Positions 12,062 to 26,260 of a stretch of DNA of 64,000 bases are shown one piece after another; position 1 is the stretch's first letter, and every line of letters begins with the position of its first letter. Location: the NCBI GenBank assembly GCA_028023455.1, contig JAQFVV010012671.1, positions 1,054,001 through 1,118,000 on the forward strand, given 5' to 3'. The translations under genes were made by a program, and so were the position numbers. Source of the stretch: Epiperipatus broadwayi (taxonomy: Eukaryota; Onychophora; Udeonychophora; Euonychophora; Peripatidae). The notes beneath the pieces are model-generated. The model ran no database searches. It saw only the letters and a list, made by a program, of their open reading frames with translations, and had not been told where the DNA came from.

Positions 12062-13880
12062 TGTAACGGTCGCTGCCTACATCTCTATACGCATTGAGCA
12101 TGACATGCATTTTCTAACATCGAGCAGCAATTAAGAAATATTCAGAGGCATCCAAAATATACATTACTATAATCATACCTTTGAAAGGTTCGTTTACTGC
12201 AACCTTTGTGTGCCACCTTAAGAAAGAGATTGCTCCCCTGCTTAAGGGATATGATCATGTAATTAATAAAGAGTTATAATCTCTTATATTTTCTTTTTTT
12301 ATATATAAAATCAATAGAAAAATGAATGCCTAATGAATGATTCCCGATCCCGATAAGTTTAATCCCTGACTAGCTCAATCAACTCATGATCTCGGGATGG
12401 TGGTTTGTTGCTTCGTTAACAGAAAAGGTCAAACAATAATATCTTTATCAAATACACAGCACAATGCCATACTTTAAAATTATATGTTAAATTTATTAAG
12501 CCCTCTATGATTATATAAATATTTACAGAATAAAGAAAAGAATAAACACACACACATAAACGATATTAATTAAAATTCAAGTGTATAAATAAATTTTAAA
12601 CAGTTTCATATATGGGAAAGGAATGGTCTGAAATTCTCCCCTGCTTACACTTTAAACTCAAAACTTGGAATAAATTACTTATACAAAAACAATGTGTATT
12701 GGCCATGGTATGCACATGTTTCATAATAATAAAAAAAAAGATTTATCCATGAGTTGATGATATTTGAATCTTAAACGTTCCATAATATGAGTCCTGCACA
12801 TGGTGGACAATAATAATTATTTGGAACACTTTCTAACACACTTTTATTCCTTATGGAAACAATCCTGCACGTAGCGGATGGAATAAATTTACAAGGGGAA
12901 CAAACTCATGCTCAACTATAGTTTGAATCTTAAAAGTTCCATAATATGAGTCCTGCCCATAGCGGACAATAATAATTATTTGGAACACTTTCTTACACAC
13001 TTTTATTCCTTATGAAAACAATCCTGCACTTAGCGGATGGAATAAATTTACTATTATTTCAAAGCAAAACACATACATCCAATGACCAAACCACCCAACT
13101 ATTTCTATTTAACTATTTTGAAATATTTCATATTTACTTTCTCTTTTCTTTTATAATTTATTTAGATACTCCAATGAATTACGTGTACCTTTACGTTAAA
13201 ATTACAAACGAAATATTTATAACTGAATTACGCAATTCATTGGTTCATTTAATAATAGCAATATTAGTAAAATAACAAATTACTCGTAATAAGACATAAA
13301 AAAAATAGATATAAAAACATAAATAATACTTCCCGAAGGCTTCATCCTTCTCCGGGCTAGGATTTTGAGGGCGATATATATCTGCTGTGCAGGTGATTAC
13401 TTAACAGGGCTTCAATGGAGGTTGGCAAATTGTCCATAGCAGCTACACTTTAAGAAATAGAAAGTCACATCACTGGACGGCTACGTAGGTCTTCGAGCGA
13501 TGCGAATGTACCGAACTTGGTTTCCTACTCTATGTTCATTGCTGTATCATGAATAAATCTTGATTCCATTCTCTTAGCGATATAAAACATTAGCTTAAAT
13601 TTCAATTGTATTTTTCTTTCTCAGTCAATGAATATCATATTTCTTGGTCTGTACCTTTTAAAATAGTTCAGCTATTAATAACTCTCCCACTTGTTCAGCA
13701 TTCCGAAAAAATGTTTTTTTACATTCATAATTCTGCTTTTCTGTCCGTCCTCCGAAAACTATATTGCTAACTACCAGAGAACGGGTAAGAGTGCCCGTGA
13801 GAGTGAACGAATATAATCCAGCTAACTAACTTCATGTTTAATAATAAAAAAACAATGTAACGTCGTCTGTGCTCGTTACA
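12062..13880 (-). mobile_element. LTR of family F retrotransposon, copy 2
   Basis: 1819 bp, the direct repeat of 9344-11161, with the same TGTAACGG...CGTTACA ends and the same internal 159-bp duplication (12763-13050). Followed by ATAT (13881-13884), matching the left flank of copy 1, as expected for a 4-bp target duplication, although the (AT)n setting makes this weak proof. Confidence 0.75.
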
Positions 13881-13886
13881 ATATAT

Positions 13887-13889
13887 ACA

Positions 13890-13918
<29 letters not shown>
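13887..13918. repeat. (ATAC)n microsatellite
   Basis: About eight copies of a TACA-type tetranucleotide directly right of the F element. It lies in the AT tract the element landed in. Confidence 0.9.
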
Positions 13919-13920
<2 letters not shown>

Positions 13921-13922
13921 TG

Positions 13923-16188
13923 TAACCTATAAAAGAAAGAATAAAGATATGAATAAATCAATCTGTAACTTTAAAATGATAAATGATACACTCATAATTA
14001 AATCACACAAATGTATACAAATTGGGAACTTAAAAAGAATGATGTTGAGGTAGATGACTCCATCATTCTTCCAAAAATGTATACAATCACCACTGCTACA
14101 CTAAAATAATATGTATAGCAATAATAGCTCAAAAGTATAGTATAGAATAATTCAAGTGCACATATGCTATTACAAGAATAAGAGCTAAAATAATAAATTA
14201 GCATTGATAAGACAAATGCAAAACATACTCTCTATTTTACAAATTTAATAGTTCTTAATATTTTAAGTATATGACACAAAAGGGTTAGATTATTTCCAAA
14301 TCTTTCACCAGTACATTCTCAAAATACTATCAAGTCTTATAATTACCATGATTATCTTTCTACAATTATCAGGCTTAGTGTAAAGTTCATCTTTTATTAA
14401 ATTAAGATAAGTATTCTTTTATTTTGCTACATAGCTCTTTCTTAAAATAATTTGACTTTGAATTATATCAATTGTTTTTTCAAATAATCTTATAAAAAAA
14501 TAAGTCTCAGTTTATGATGAGTTATCTTATACGATCCTAGTAAAACAATAATGGTATCAAGATATGATCTTACACTTAATTTAATATCTTATGGAATTAA
14601 ACAGTCTATAAAATTTATAACTAAAATTAAACATGAAAAAAACCCTTAAATTAAAATAATGATAGTACACATTATATTCATGATATCTTGAGTAGAAAAG
14701 GGACTTTATGGCTACCCAAAATCACACCAATAAGTTTGCTTTTAATATTCTACTAAAATAAAAACCAAGCAATATTGTTATTTTATTGATGATGAATAAA
14801 GTCAAGTGATCTTATACCAATTAAATAAAATGATTTTATTATTTTTAATGAAATGAAATAATCTTCTTTGAGGGTATTTTAACATCAGAAATACAATTTT
14901 AAATAAAGTACTCTCAATGCATAAATAAGCAAATATAATTGTGTGATAAATATTAAGATTCTGAAAAATGCAGATGATGATAAATGCAAATGGGCATGAA
15001 TTAATAATAAAAATAATATTTATTAACATTAATAACATTTAGTAACAAATATTAAGCTCTCATGCAATTCAATTTAAAACTTACAAAATTATTATTTTTA
15101 AAAAAATCCCCAAAACAAAATAAAACAATATAAAGAAAAATTATGCCTTACAATTTAGAATTAATAGCAGTGATATCCAATGGTTAACAAATTCTTCTAT
15201 GGTTTTGATAATTTCAGTAAGTTCTCACATTCAATGCACTATCTTACTATTATAAAGTCCCTAGATGAAAATATTCGATACTTTAAGTAAAATATAAACT
15301 TACCAATCTTTGTTTGGCAATGAATGCTGAAGAAGATGCATACCATTTTATGTAACCATATATATATATAATTAAAAATTTAATATTAAATATTTTATCA
15401 AGTTTGACATCATGAGCTGCTATCTAGGCACAACTACAAGATCTACACATCAAAAACACTTAGATAAAGAAAGAGGGTGGCATTCTGTAGTATCCTTAAA
15501 ATATAAAATACCAGGATAGAGTCATGGTAGTATACTATCCATGGTTTTAGATAAAATATGCCACTAATAAAATCCACATTAATGGATAAGAAATCAAAGA
15601 CAAAAATAAAATGATGTCATGAACTCAATAGAGTGCTTACACACGATGGCAATAATGAGCCAGGACTTTGTCACTAGTCAAAAAAAATGAAAATGAACCA
15701 TTAGAAGAATATGGGATTTACCTAAATAAGCATTACATACCTGATATTACAAAAATGAATAATAATAATAATAATCAATAAAACAAGTCATATATAACTT
15801 AACATTGCTTTTACAAACTTGTATTTACAAAAATGTAATACAAAGAGTGTACCAATAGCCCAAACAAGCTCTGCAAGATATAATAAACTATAAGAGAGAG
15901 AAAACTCTACTATCTCTTAACAACAACCACAACTATGTAATGTGGAAACTAATAAAACAATAAACAGAGAAAAATATAGCTAAATATAAAATTATGGCAT
16001 AATAATTAAACAATAAAAATATACATCAACTTCCAAACTCTTCCAGCATTTATACACAACTTCAAAAAGGAACAATTATAATACATTAAAATATTATTCT
16101 AGCAATACTCTGAAAATACATGAAATAACTGTTAAATCATACATAAAATTACAAAAATTCATAGAAGTAAATACATGCCATTTAAAAT
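13923..16188. other. AT-rich intergenic or intronic DNA, nothing recognised
   Basis: Frames at 13998-14204 and 14802-15038 on the minus strand are short and hydrophobic by composition. I see no motif, RNA gene or repeat of note. Confidence 0.5.
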
Positions 16189-16197
16189 AAATAAATA

Positions 16198-18427
16198 GGT
16201 TGTCTTGTGATAGCCGGTCATGGCCATTGACAGCATTATGTGTAAAAACACAAATATGATGTTTCTGCAGCCGTTATTAAGAGTAATACAACATGGTTGT
16301 ATTATGCCGTATTTACAGGTAATACAACATCTTTGTTGTATTACCTATTTATGCCACTGTATGGCATTTCATGGTAGTATGTTTCACAATAATGTATGGG
16401 ATTTTGCACAATTGAATATTAGCTATCATATGGTGTTATGGTGTTTATATTTCAAGTGTACATAATTTTTTAAATATAGAATACATTTTTTTTATTTGTA
16501 TGTAAATGATGTCATGTAAATTATTAATAATTTAAAGACAGTTAAAATCCTTCCTTCCACAACTTTAAATGTTTAAAACAGTGGCAAAGAGTAGGTCCTA
16601 ACATGATTTTGAAAACATAATGCATAAAATCACATTTCCATGAGTCAATATATGAGACAAGTGAAATGGCTGAACAAAACATTACTATTTATAAATTGTC
16701 TGACTTGCCAACCACAGATTCTGATGCTGTATTATTTTTCTAAAATAAAAATGTTTTACCAAATGAGAAGCGCTTCAAGTGTGGGGAAAGAATGAAATTA
16801 TACATTTCAAAAAATATATGGCAATTTCAATGTTCGTCATGTAATGTAAGATGTTCTATTTGAAAGAACACTTAATTGGAAGGCTCCAGGATAACATTTT
16901 GCAAAGTGCTTCATCTCATCTATTACTGGAGTTGCAATCAACTAACCCAGGAAACCATACATTCAGAGATGGGTATTAGCAAAAGTTCCATTGTGGAATG
17001 GACCACTGGACTATGAGAGTTATGTTGTTAAAGTCTCTCATCCTGACCTTGCTGTCAAATTGGTGGGCCAGATTTAATAGTTGAGGTGGATGAAACGATA
17101 TTCACCTGCAGAAAAAATCATCAGGAAAGGATACTTCCACAACAGTGGATATTTGGTGGGATGTGTATGGAGAGTGGAAAATGCTTCATGTCTCCCATTG
17201 CTTCCCGCTCTGCATCTACCCTTCTGGAGTCCATCAAAGATAATATAAAGCCCAGAATGACCATCTTCTCCGACTGTTGGAGGGGATACAAAAGTACGAA
17301 TCTTGAAGCTGCCGGTTTTAAACATCTTACTGTCAATCACCACTACAACTTTGTAGATCTTACAACAGGTGCTCATACCCAAAATGTGGAGCAACTTTGG
17401 GGCCTCTTGAAGTGGCATAACAAGAAACAATGCAGAACTTCCAGAAAATTGCTTCCAAATTACCTGTCAGAGTTTATGTGGCAATGTCTGCACAAAAACA
17501 AAGACTGTTCTTGTGCATTCTGTCTGAGATGGCTTTCAACACCTAGTCTATGCCAATATAGTTTGTTCTTTTTGTATGATACCAAAACAAGCAAGGTAAA
17601 TGAAGCAGGAGCTGCGATCAACATTGTGTTTTTTTAAAAAAGTTTTGTTTGTTTTATTAATGTTACTGTAGTTTTGTTTGTCAAAATCAAAAAAAAAGGT
17701 GATCAACGTCGTCGTATTTAAAAAAGACATTATTGTTTTTTCATGCTGTTCTACAAAATTTGATTGGGGGGGGGGGTTGTTATTGTTTTTATTAATTGCA
17801 AAAAAAAAAAAAAATATTTTTCCAAAAAATATTTGAAACCTGGTGGGATTGCTGTTAATTAATGTATATAAACAAAAACAAGCGATCAAAATTTGTTTAA
17901 AAATTATTTTTTTTCTTTTTAATAATTGTAGTCTACTTTTGTTTGTCAAAATTAAATATAAAAAAAAAAAGAGGCAATCAAAAGACTACCCAAAATATTT
18001 ATTGTTTTTCTTGTTTGTATTTGAACAAAATTTTATTTTTAAAAAATAATTTGTTATTGTTTTTATTAAAAATATATATTTTTAAAAAAATATATAAAAA
18101 TATTTAACGACATATTCTAAAAATAAAAGTCGTGAAATAAGTAAAGGTGTGCTTGTATGTTTTATTGAATAATAAATTGAAAACACCTCTTCATTCTGTT
18201 ATAAAAAAAAAAAAAAACATGTTTTAAATTAAATTATATAATAATTTAATATATATATTTTGAAAATAATTATATCTAATTAAAATAAGAATTATTTTAG
18301 TCAAATCATATTTAAAACATCGTAAGTGATTGCTTTTAATAAGTGTTGCCCCGTTTTCGTAATATTTTATTGTTTTTTCCATAATTAATGCTATCAAGCG
18401 GCCACGATCGGCTATCACATGACAACC
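16198..18427 (+). mobile_element. Complete Merlin-type DNA transposon
   Basis: A 2230-bp element with 28-bp terminal inverted repeats at 16198-16225 and 18400-18427, starting GGTTGTC and matching at 25 of 28 positions. The similarity goes on inward (ttgacagcatta / ttgatagcatta). It is flanked by a perfect 9-bp target duplication, aaataaata, at 16189-16197 and 18428-18436. Merlin elements make 8-9-bp duplications and encode an IS1595-like transposase, which is present here. The left part (16281-16347) holds two short hairpins, one with an 11-bp perfect stem. The region after the transposase is AT-rich with an 11-base G run near 17766 and no gene. Confidence 0.92.
16666..17637 (+). pseudogene. 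Merlin (IS1595 / ISXO2-like) DDE transposase, broken by six stop codons
   Basis: This cut-and-paste transposase would act on the element's own inverted repeats. Reading from the ATG at 16666, one frame of 324 codons runs to the stop at 17635-17637 without frameshift. It is broken only by stops at 16741, 16861, 16873, 17014, 17029 and 17044. Counting from that ATG, a cysteine-rich N-terminal zinc-ribbon-like part has Cys39, Cys56, Cys59 and Cys63. A helix-turn-helix-like stretch follows (GISKSSIVEW, 16972-17001). The catalytic domain has the three expected acids: Asp142 in VDET, Asp203 in FSDCW and Glu242 in NVEQLW. The last five stops all lie before the catalytic core, which is open from 17047 on. 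Length fits the family. The family call is firm and the protein is not functional as it stands. The largest open part is 17086-17637 if GTG is counted as a start. Confidence 0.92.
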
Positions 18428-21400
18428 AAATAAATATTAAAACTAATATTTATACCTGTTACCAATAAAAGAAAAAGAGAGTCTTTGATATTGATATTCA
18501 GACCCATTGTTCTGGGTACAGTCAATAAATGAGGTTTTGATCACCCTCCAGATTTTCCAGATTATTGAAGTAACATTATAATTTAAATTCACACGCACAG
18601 TAATTTATAAAATATGAAGAAGCAAATACTTGAAATCACTAACACAAATAAACACAGCCATTGATGATTGCAAATTTAATAAGCAGAATAACAAACCCAA
18701 TGAACATTGGACATTTAAATAAATAAACAGCATTTATTTTAAACACACATTCTATTATTTACTGATGATAATAATGAGCAAATATTCTGGAAACAGAGCA
18801 TGATAAATTAGAGCAATTTTAAATTAATAGTTTTGGAGATTAGATTGAGCATAGCAGTAAATTAAATAATGAACTTCTTGAAAAATGAACATATTTAATA
18901 ACTTGGAGTCAACATGTTGAAAAATATATTTCATTCTTTAAATTTAATTTGAAAACAATAAAAAATCATTTGTATAATGTTATCATTTATAATATCCATT
19001 GACAAGAAAAAGTAAATGTTTTCAAATTTTAGCAATTAATAAATGAATTTTATTTTTTAATACAGCATTTAAAATAATCAGACATACTAAATAAATTTAA
19101 ATCTTTTACCACTAAACATCACATGATCACCATTTCTTTTGTTAGCTGCATACTCATTCATATTCTATCATTTATATTCTTTACAAGTGTAATGTAAAAA
19201 GCATTGTAAAAAGCAATAAAGAACATAAATGATATTAATATTATATGGATTTGGCAACGCAATAAGAAAGATAAAGTTCTAATGATTCATATTCATAAAG
19301 TCAAAACTGAGTTTTATTTTCTACTCATATAATTTTATTCAAACAAGCAGATATTCTATTAAAGCATTCAGTCACATGAACTTCTTTAAACAGAACAAGT
19401 GCATAATAAAATTGTTCAATTATTCAAATATTTCATGGCAATAAATATACTAGTTTTAAAATGTAGCATTTAAAAAATTTCTTTTATCATCTAAAAGGCC
19501 CTGCAATTTTGGTTAAATAGTCTTTATTCCATATAAAAATGAAATTATACCAAAAGCAAACATATTTGAAATACAATAAAAATATTTAGAATACTTTAAA
19601 TATAATGGTTGCATAAAGTTCTTTAAAAAGATTAAAATATTTTTTTATATTAGTATCAAATATCTTAAAAGTTTTTGCATATATCATAGACATTATCTTT
19701 TCTAAAATAAAGTTTAGAGAGAATAATGTGAAAGAATAATGATTTTACAAAGCAGGATAATATCTTTGATTAAACTATATTGTCACAAGAGATTTTTGAG
19801 AAAACAATTCCATTCCTGAAACATTCACTGTAGAATTTCCCACAATGCAATCCTTATTGAAGCTTAGTTATAGCAATAATATGGATAAATAATTTTACTT
19901 AACAATGTATATTACTAACTTATTAAAATAAAATCAGTTAAAAAAAGTACAACTGTAGACAAATTTAGTGTGGAAAGGTGAGGGTGTGTAGAGGTGCATG
20001 AATCTCACTTTCTCTGATTTATATAAGACAAGTCATATGATTAAATTTGATTGATGTTTTTGACAACTGAAGTCCATTCCCAGTTAACAAATGGTTAAAA
20101 TTTGGTCCTAAAAATAACTGTAATTAGCATAATTCTAGAATAGTCTAGACTCAATCATTTAGTTAGAAAATCAAACAAATAATTAATTTAAAAGATTATA
20201 TCATCATTTAATCATTTTTTAACAAGTTACTTAATAAAATCTATTACAGTATTAAAAAATACATTATTTAAATACATTAAAGATTTATATTATTTAATAA
20301 AATAAAAATATATCAAGGTCATATTAACAATATTTATTTTAAACCTTTTTCTTTATTATAAGATCTCAGAATATATTTTTCAACATTAAATGTAAAATGT
20401 TAAATTTCAAGAGGAAGCTCTTAAGAAATTATAAGTTTTCACATGCTGGCACACTCACATCTCACTATTAAATTCATTATTTTAAAATGCTAATTTAAAT
20501 ATAGGAGATAATTATTGGTTTTAAAATAACACTTTTTAAATCAGCTAAACTTTAGGATTTTCTAATTAACATTAAATTACAACACCATTAAATAATACAC
20601 TTTACTGACAACTAACTTAAATATCTAAGACCTACTTTAAAGATTAAACTCATTTTAAAGTCCTTCTATGACATTTTTATTTAATAGAAGATATGACAAT
20701 TAAGCTAAGATTATTTTAACTTTACTATAAAAGTTAAACTTATTAATTATTTCATTTAGTAAAAATTATATGGCTAAATACTTAAAATTACAAAAGAATT
20801 AACTTATGGAGTTTAAACATTATAAAATTACACTTATGAGACAGTTTTTAAATTATTACCATCCTATAATGTCTATTATAAAGTGATTAATTAGTTACAT
20901 ATATACTTTAATAATTAAAGTATTAATTTTTTTTAATAATATACCATCATAAAACTTGACCTTCAGCTTTATTGCAAAAGCTGAGGATCACAATATATAT
21001 ATACATATATTGTGCTACTAACCCCATTGACCCAATAATTTAAAATAATCAACTTAAAATATTATTTATAGTAATTGCAATTTTCAATTTATGTTATATA
21101 TATATATGTATGAGTATGGCATTGTTAAGGAGGACCAAAATGGTGATCATAGTTTAAAATTAGTACAAAAACCTGTAGCTAACTTTTCAACTTCATTGTT
21201 AAATTTTTAATTCAGTAAAAACATTCATTAACAAATTTAGCTTACCAACCTACATTATACTGATGCACATTTTGCTGTTCAACGCTCTTTACTGAAATAA
21301 ATAAATCGATTGCAACATAATCAGAAATTCAGTAATTTATTCTTAATTTAAAATCAGTTGTAAACAAACTTGTCTTCCATATAACATTTAAATGTGCATG

Positions 21401-24000
21401 TATGTGTTTGTTTGCATGCATAGATATAATAAAATGATGTTCTTTAAAGATTAAAAACATATATAGGGATAATAGGAAATCCTATATAATACAAGAACAA
21501 TCGATTTTAAAAATTAAATCGTTTATTTTAATAAATAGGGTAGTAATATATCATTTAGTGTAGAAACAAATAAAAATAATTACGTATTTATAGTTATAAT
21601 TTTATTTAAAATATTTTTTATATGTAAAATGTATTATAAATATGGTTGATTTTGAAAATTAAATAATACAAATATATTATTGAAGATTAACCTGTTGTAT
21701 TTAAATTTATTCTTACACAAGATGTTATTTAAATGTTTAATAAATTTTTATATATTACTTCAAATTTTTTATAAAAACCATTCAACAACAAGTATATGAG
21801 ATGTTTCCAATAAATTATCTCAAGTTACTGAATATATTTTAATTCTAACATCTCTCAATATTAAGATACAATAAATGTTGTACATATTGTGAGTGTTAAT
21901 ACAGTAATAAAGAAAATGGAATTAAAGGGAATAATATAATATATACAAGCTCATTATCCAACATTCTTATGATTGCCTCTATAATTGCATTTAGCTATGA
22001 AGATAAGACAGCTGCTCTTATCTTTTCAAAATCTCTATAATTTGGCTTGGATCAAGAATTTCCTCATAATCAACAAAAACAATGTTAGTTTATTATGACA
22101 GTATAACATATGTGTAGTGGTTGATTGTCATTTGTTTGGAATATACAATTTTAAAATGTTTCAAAATAGAATAATATAACTGTAGAAATAATGGTAAGTT
22201 AATACTAGTCTGTATTAACTTTATTTTTGTCTATGTTTTTTACAATAATTAAATTTGTATATTATGTACACCTCTTTGTTCTTAGTTGTTCTTATATTTT
22301 TTAAGATGTAAATTTTGTTTAACCACATTTTTTATAGCATAATATTATTTTGCAATTTGATCTTTTAATTTATTTGACCTATAAATAAAACTATATGATA
22401 CTATTACAACTTGATGGGTAAAGAACTCATTACACCAGTACTTTTATAACATGCATTGCCCAATTCTAAACCAATTGTCTGCCATGTGCAAGTTAATTCT
22501 TTTTTTTAAACTATATACTCAATTAACAAATCACATACTATTATCTAAATCAAGACTTCTTCAGATAATTATGTACAATTGACAAAACTTTTGTAAATCT
22601 GTATTATATAGATGATTTAAGTTTCAAAGTGCATTTTTTGTATTAGTAGATGAATGCAACTATGGTAACAGTGAAACGCAACCACATTAAAAATATAAAA
22701 TAATTATTAAAGTTGACCATAATTTAAAATTATTTTTATAAATAAATATGAATAATGTCATTACATATTATTTGTCATATTAAGTGATTCCTTATTTATA
22801 TTTTTATAAAAATATACTTTTTTATAAATGCATAATCAAATTTTTAGCAATGGGATCACACAAGGCCTACTGTCAGCTCACCTCTGCTTACACATCTTAT
22901 AATATAACAGTTGTTACAATCAATTTCACTTATTAGGAAATATAATGTTAGCATAAATAAATATAATAAAGTTAAGATGACCAGATTAAGTAATTTAATA
23001 AGCAAACAAAAAAAATTGTAATACATATATAATATAGGAAAGATTTTAAATATGTATTAAATATTTTTTACAGGCTTATAGATGTAAACATTGTCTGACA
23101 AAAATTTTTCCACATAGTAATCTAGATAATTTTTTTCAGCTATGACATGACCAGATACCAAACAATTAAATCTGGCATTGCAATATGAAAATATGTGACC
23201 TAATAATTGCAATAATGTTTTTTTCATCAACTTCTTAAGCCAGTAATAAAACTACTTTTAGCTTTATATGTTAGTTGATATATTTGTTCCTTAAGTTACT
23301 TTATTTGAGATATTGCCATTATATTGCCTATAAAAAAACAAAAATTAACTTAAGAAACAAATACCAAATACTGTACACATAATGGTAAACATATATATCT
23401 GAACAAAAGAGAATCTGGCTAACTAGAATATAACTATCATGAACTGCAATCAGGTTACATAAACAATGACCATTAAAATAATATTGTCTGACTACCCCAA
23501 GATACATTGCTAAGATACAATATCTAATAGGATAATATCTTTCAATAATTAAATATAAGAAATTTAATAGATTAAATATAATAAAACTTATATTTACAAT
23601 AAATAATTAGGGTTCCAACTACAATACTCAATCTATTCATTTCAAAAATAAATTCAATTTATAACTAGCTCAAGATTATGAACAAAATAAGGTTCTATCA
23701 AAATAACAAATATAATTATAAAACTTTTTACATGAAACATTCAATAAGATACACGGGAATGTTTGAGAATACATCCCAAAAGATACACTCCCAATGGCAA
23801 AAAAATATTACCCACCACATTTACATAACAAAACTACTGTGTAATACTCTCATGTCTTAAAACACCCATCTAATAATCCTAAATATGAATTATAAATTTA
23901 TTACAGAAATAACAATAAATTACTTAATATTCCTTTAATAAATATCAACTAATAACTTTACTTATCATCTTTCAATAAGAAATTTACAATTTTCCATAAT

Positions 24001-24054
24001 GATAATGATGATAATAATAATAATAATAATAATAATAATCATCATCATCATCAC
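24001..24054. repeat. (ATA)n/(ATC)n compound microsatellite
   Basis: GAT-type units pass into AAT units and then into ATC units. Confidence 0.9.
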
Positions 24055-24368
24055 AGGTTTATTTCTAACAAACTAATAACAAAATGAATTAATTAATTAG
24101 CAACCTGTAATTAAATATGATGAGGGATTTTACATGATATCTAACTACTCTTACAAAATAATAACAACAATAAGCAACTCAAATTAAAGTTTAGGAATAA
24201 AACATAAATAATATAATAAGATTTAAAATAAACAATGTACAATCTCTCTCTGTTTAATGTGGCATTCTTAATAAATATAATGTATTTTAATATTGTGGCA
24301 ATTTAAGTATACTGCTCATTGGTGTTGTATCAGTTTAAAAATAATTACCAATGACCATTCTTCTATGC

Positions 24369-24427
24369 TGCTGCTGCTGCTGCTGATGATGATGATTATG
24401 ATGATGGTGATGATGATGATGATGATG

Positions 24428-24486
<59 letters not shown>
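24369..24486. repeat. (CTG)n-(ATG)n-(ATA)n compound microsatellite
   Basis: About 120 bp of trinucleotides that change type by single substitutions: CTG, then ATG, then ATA. The frame 24293-24502 that covers it (Met then Ile runs) is only translated microsatellite. Confidence 0.95.
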
Positions 24487-24487
<1 letters not shown>

Positions 24488-25739
24488 TACTTTGTTACTT
24501 AATCAAATATAATATAAATAATATCTAAGCAAGGATCATGTGCCAAATAAGTAATATTTTAAAATAGTAATTTCTGTGGATCATGCATGTAGAATGAAAA
24601 AACAAATAAGCAATATGCAGATAAATCATACCTCGATTAGAATGTTTTAAAAAAACAGTTAACAAATTTATTTATAAATTAACAATATCATACTATTACA
24701 ATATAATAACAACATAATATAAAAAATATATATTTACAAAAGAAAAATAAGAATTAACATTATTTAGCATAAAAAAAAATTACAATAAATCTTACCAATA
24801 AATACAAAAAATAAAATAAGAATAGCTTTCACTCCGTCCATTTCAAAATAAAATAAAATAAAACTTACAATAGTAATGATAATATGTAATCTTCATTCAG
24901 TAAAATAATATTCTATCATTTGTATTAGGAACAGTTACAATAAATTTCCTAATTTCTAAAAAAGAAACTAATATACTTATTCTATTATAAAATATATTTC
25001 TTATGATACAAATAAATCAATGTAAATTTATATTAGTCCAAATAAAATATTAAAAGAAAAATTATTAAAAAACTTTCTTTGCAGTTTGGCAAAGTATCAT
25101 CCTGATATTTGAATATCAGAAAAATTTAAATAACAAATATGAATATCTCTCTCTATAAAAAAATCACTATTTATGCAAAATTCTTAAGAGATAATTTCAT
25201 AATGTTTTTTTGTAACATAAAAGGGTTTAAATTATTTATAATAAAATTTAAAGAACTATTAATAAATTATATTGCTTGATATTTGCATTTCTTTTAGTTT
25301 TTATATTCTTACATTCATCATATCATTCAAAATCATTTTCACTATTCTCACTTTTATTCTGATTTGAATATGTATCTGTTTGAGCTAAGTGATCTCTAAT
25401 ATTTGTATGAGCATCAATTATTTTTCCCTTATGTTATATACCATGACAATCATCAAACATCTCAACATCATCTGCGAAAGAAATTTCTATATACTACATC
25501 TTGCCCTATCACAAAATTATCTACTTCAAACGGTTTAGTCATTACTTTACCAACTTATAAAACTATCTTCTATGATGGGTCCTGTGAATAAACATTCCAT
25601 GATCACTATTTCTTATGCTTGCTCTTAACTGTTATTAAAACAGGCAAAACTCTCTATATGTATTGCCACTCAGTGCAAGCCAGAGTAATCAATGGATGCC
25701 AGAAGGCTTGTGCATAAAATCTCCATCTAGTGCCTACTC

Positions 25740-25798
25740 ATCTAATATCCCTAGACTAGTTTCTGGCTTGTGGCATTCATCAGTGAGGAGCCTTGAAT
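25740..25798 (-). ncRNA. Hammerhead ribozyme motif, family C dimer unit 1
   Basis: On the minus strand: CUGAUGA, stem-loop II, GAAA, C-UA-G mini stem III, cleavage triplet GUC, then stem I partner. All core bases are present. Stem II is weakened (AUGC against GCCA pairs at only two positions), and stem I has a mismatch in each half, so activity is doubtful. Confidence 0.6.
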
Positions 25799-26201
25799 CT
25801 GAGAGCACTGTACCTAGATCTTAAGAGATCTTAAGATCTAATGCAACCCTCCAACAGCCACTTTTTATCTCTACTTAACTACAAAACTATGAGACTTAAA
25901 CTGAAAACACTATGTTTTCAATCCAAGCTCATCAGCTTATATAGTCATATAGGTCTGAACTCAGTTCAGTACCTATACATTTTGGTGTCTTTGGTTCTTT
26001 AATAACTATAGCCACCACTATCCTATTAGGAAGAATTGGTTTCAAGACAATAAACATTACGTGATCACTATTTCTTATGCTTGCTATTAACTGTTATTAA
26101 AACAGGCAAAACTCTCTATATGTATTGCCACTCAGTGCAAGCCAGAGTAATCAATGGATTCCAGAAGGCTTGTGCATAAAATCCCCATCTAGTGCCTACT
26201 C

Positions 26202-26260
26202 ACCCAGTATCCCCATACTAGTTTCTGGCTTGTGGCTTTCATCAGTGAGGGGCCTTGGAT
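26202..26260 (-). ncRNA. Hammerhead ribozyme motif, family C dimer unit 2
   Basis: Same layout as unit 1, exactly 462 nt away. Core CUGAUGA and GAAA are intact and the cleavage triplet is GUA, which hammerheads accept. Stem II (AAGC against GCCA) has two mismatches, so the fold is weaker than in the 41894-41952 copy. Confidence 0.6.

Larger units (their letters stand above)
18437..25589. other. Very AT-rich, nearly featureless stretch
   Basis: Seven kilobases without any frame above 70 codons, without a family motif and without long repeats visible by eye. It contains only microsatellites (24001-24054, 24369-24486) and scattered short inverted repeats. It may be intron or intergenic DNA. The frames at 23678-23860 and 25403-25591 show nothing recognisable. 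Confidence 0.5.

Noticed and set aside
17074-17430. 118-codon minus-strand frame
   Set aside because: Antisense shadow of the Merlin transposase.
24293-24502. 69-codon frame ending in methionine and isoleucine runs
   Set aside because: It is the translation of a trinucleotide microsatellite.
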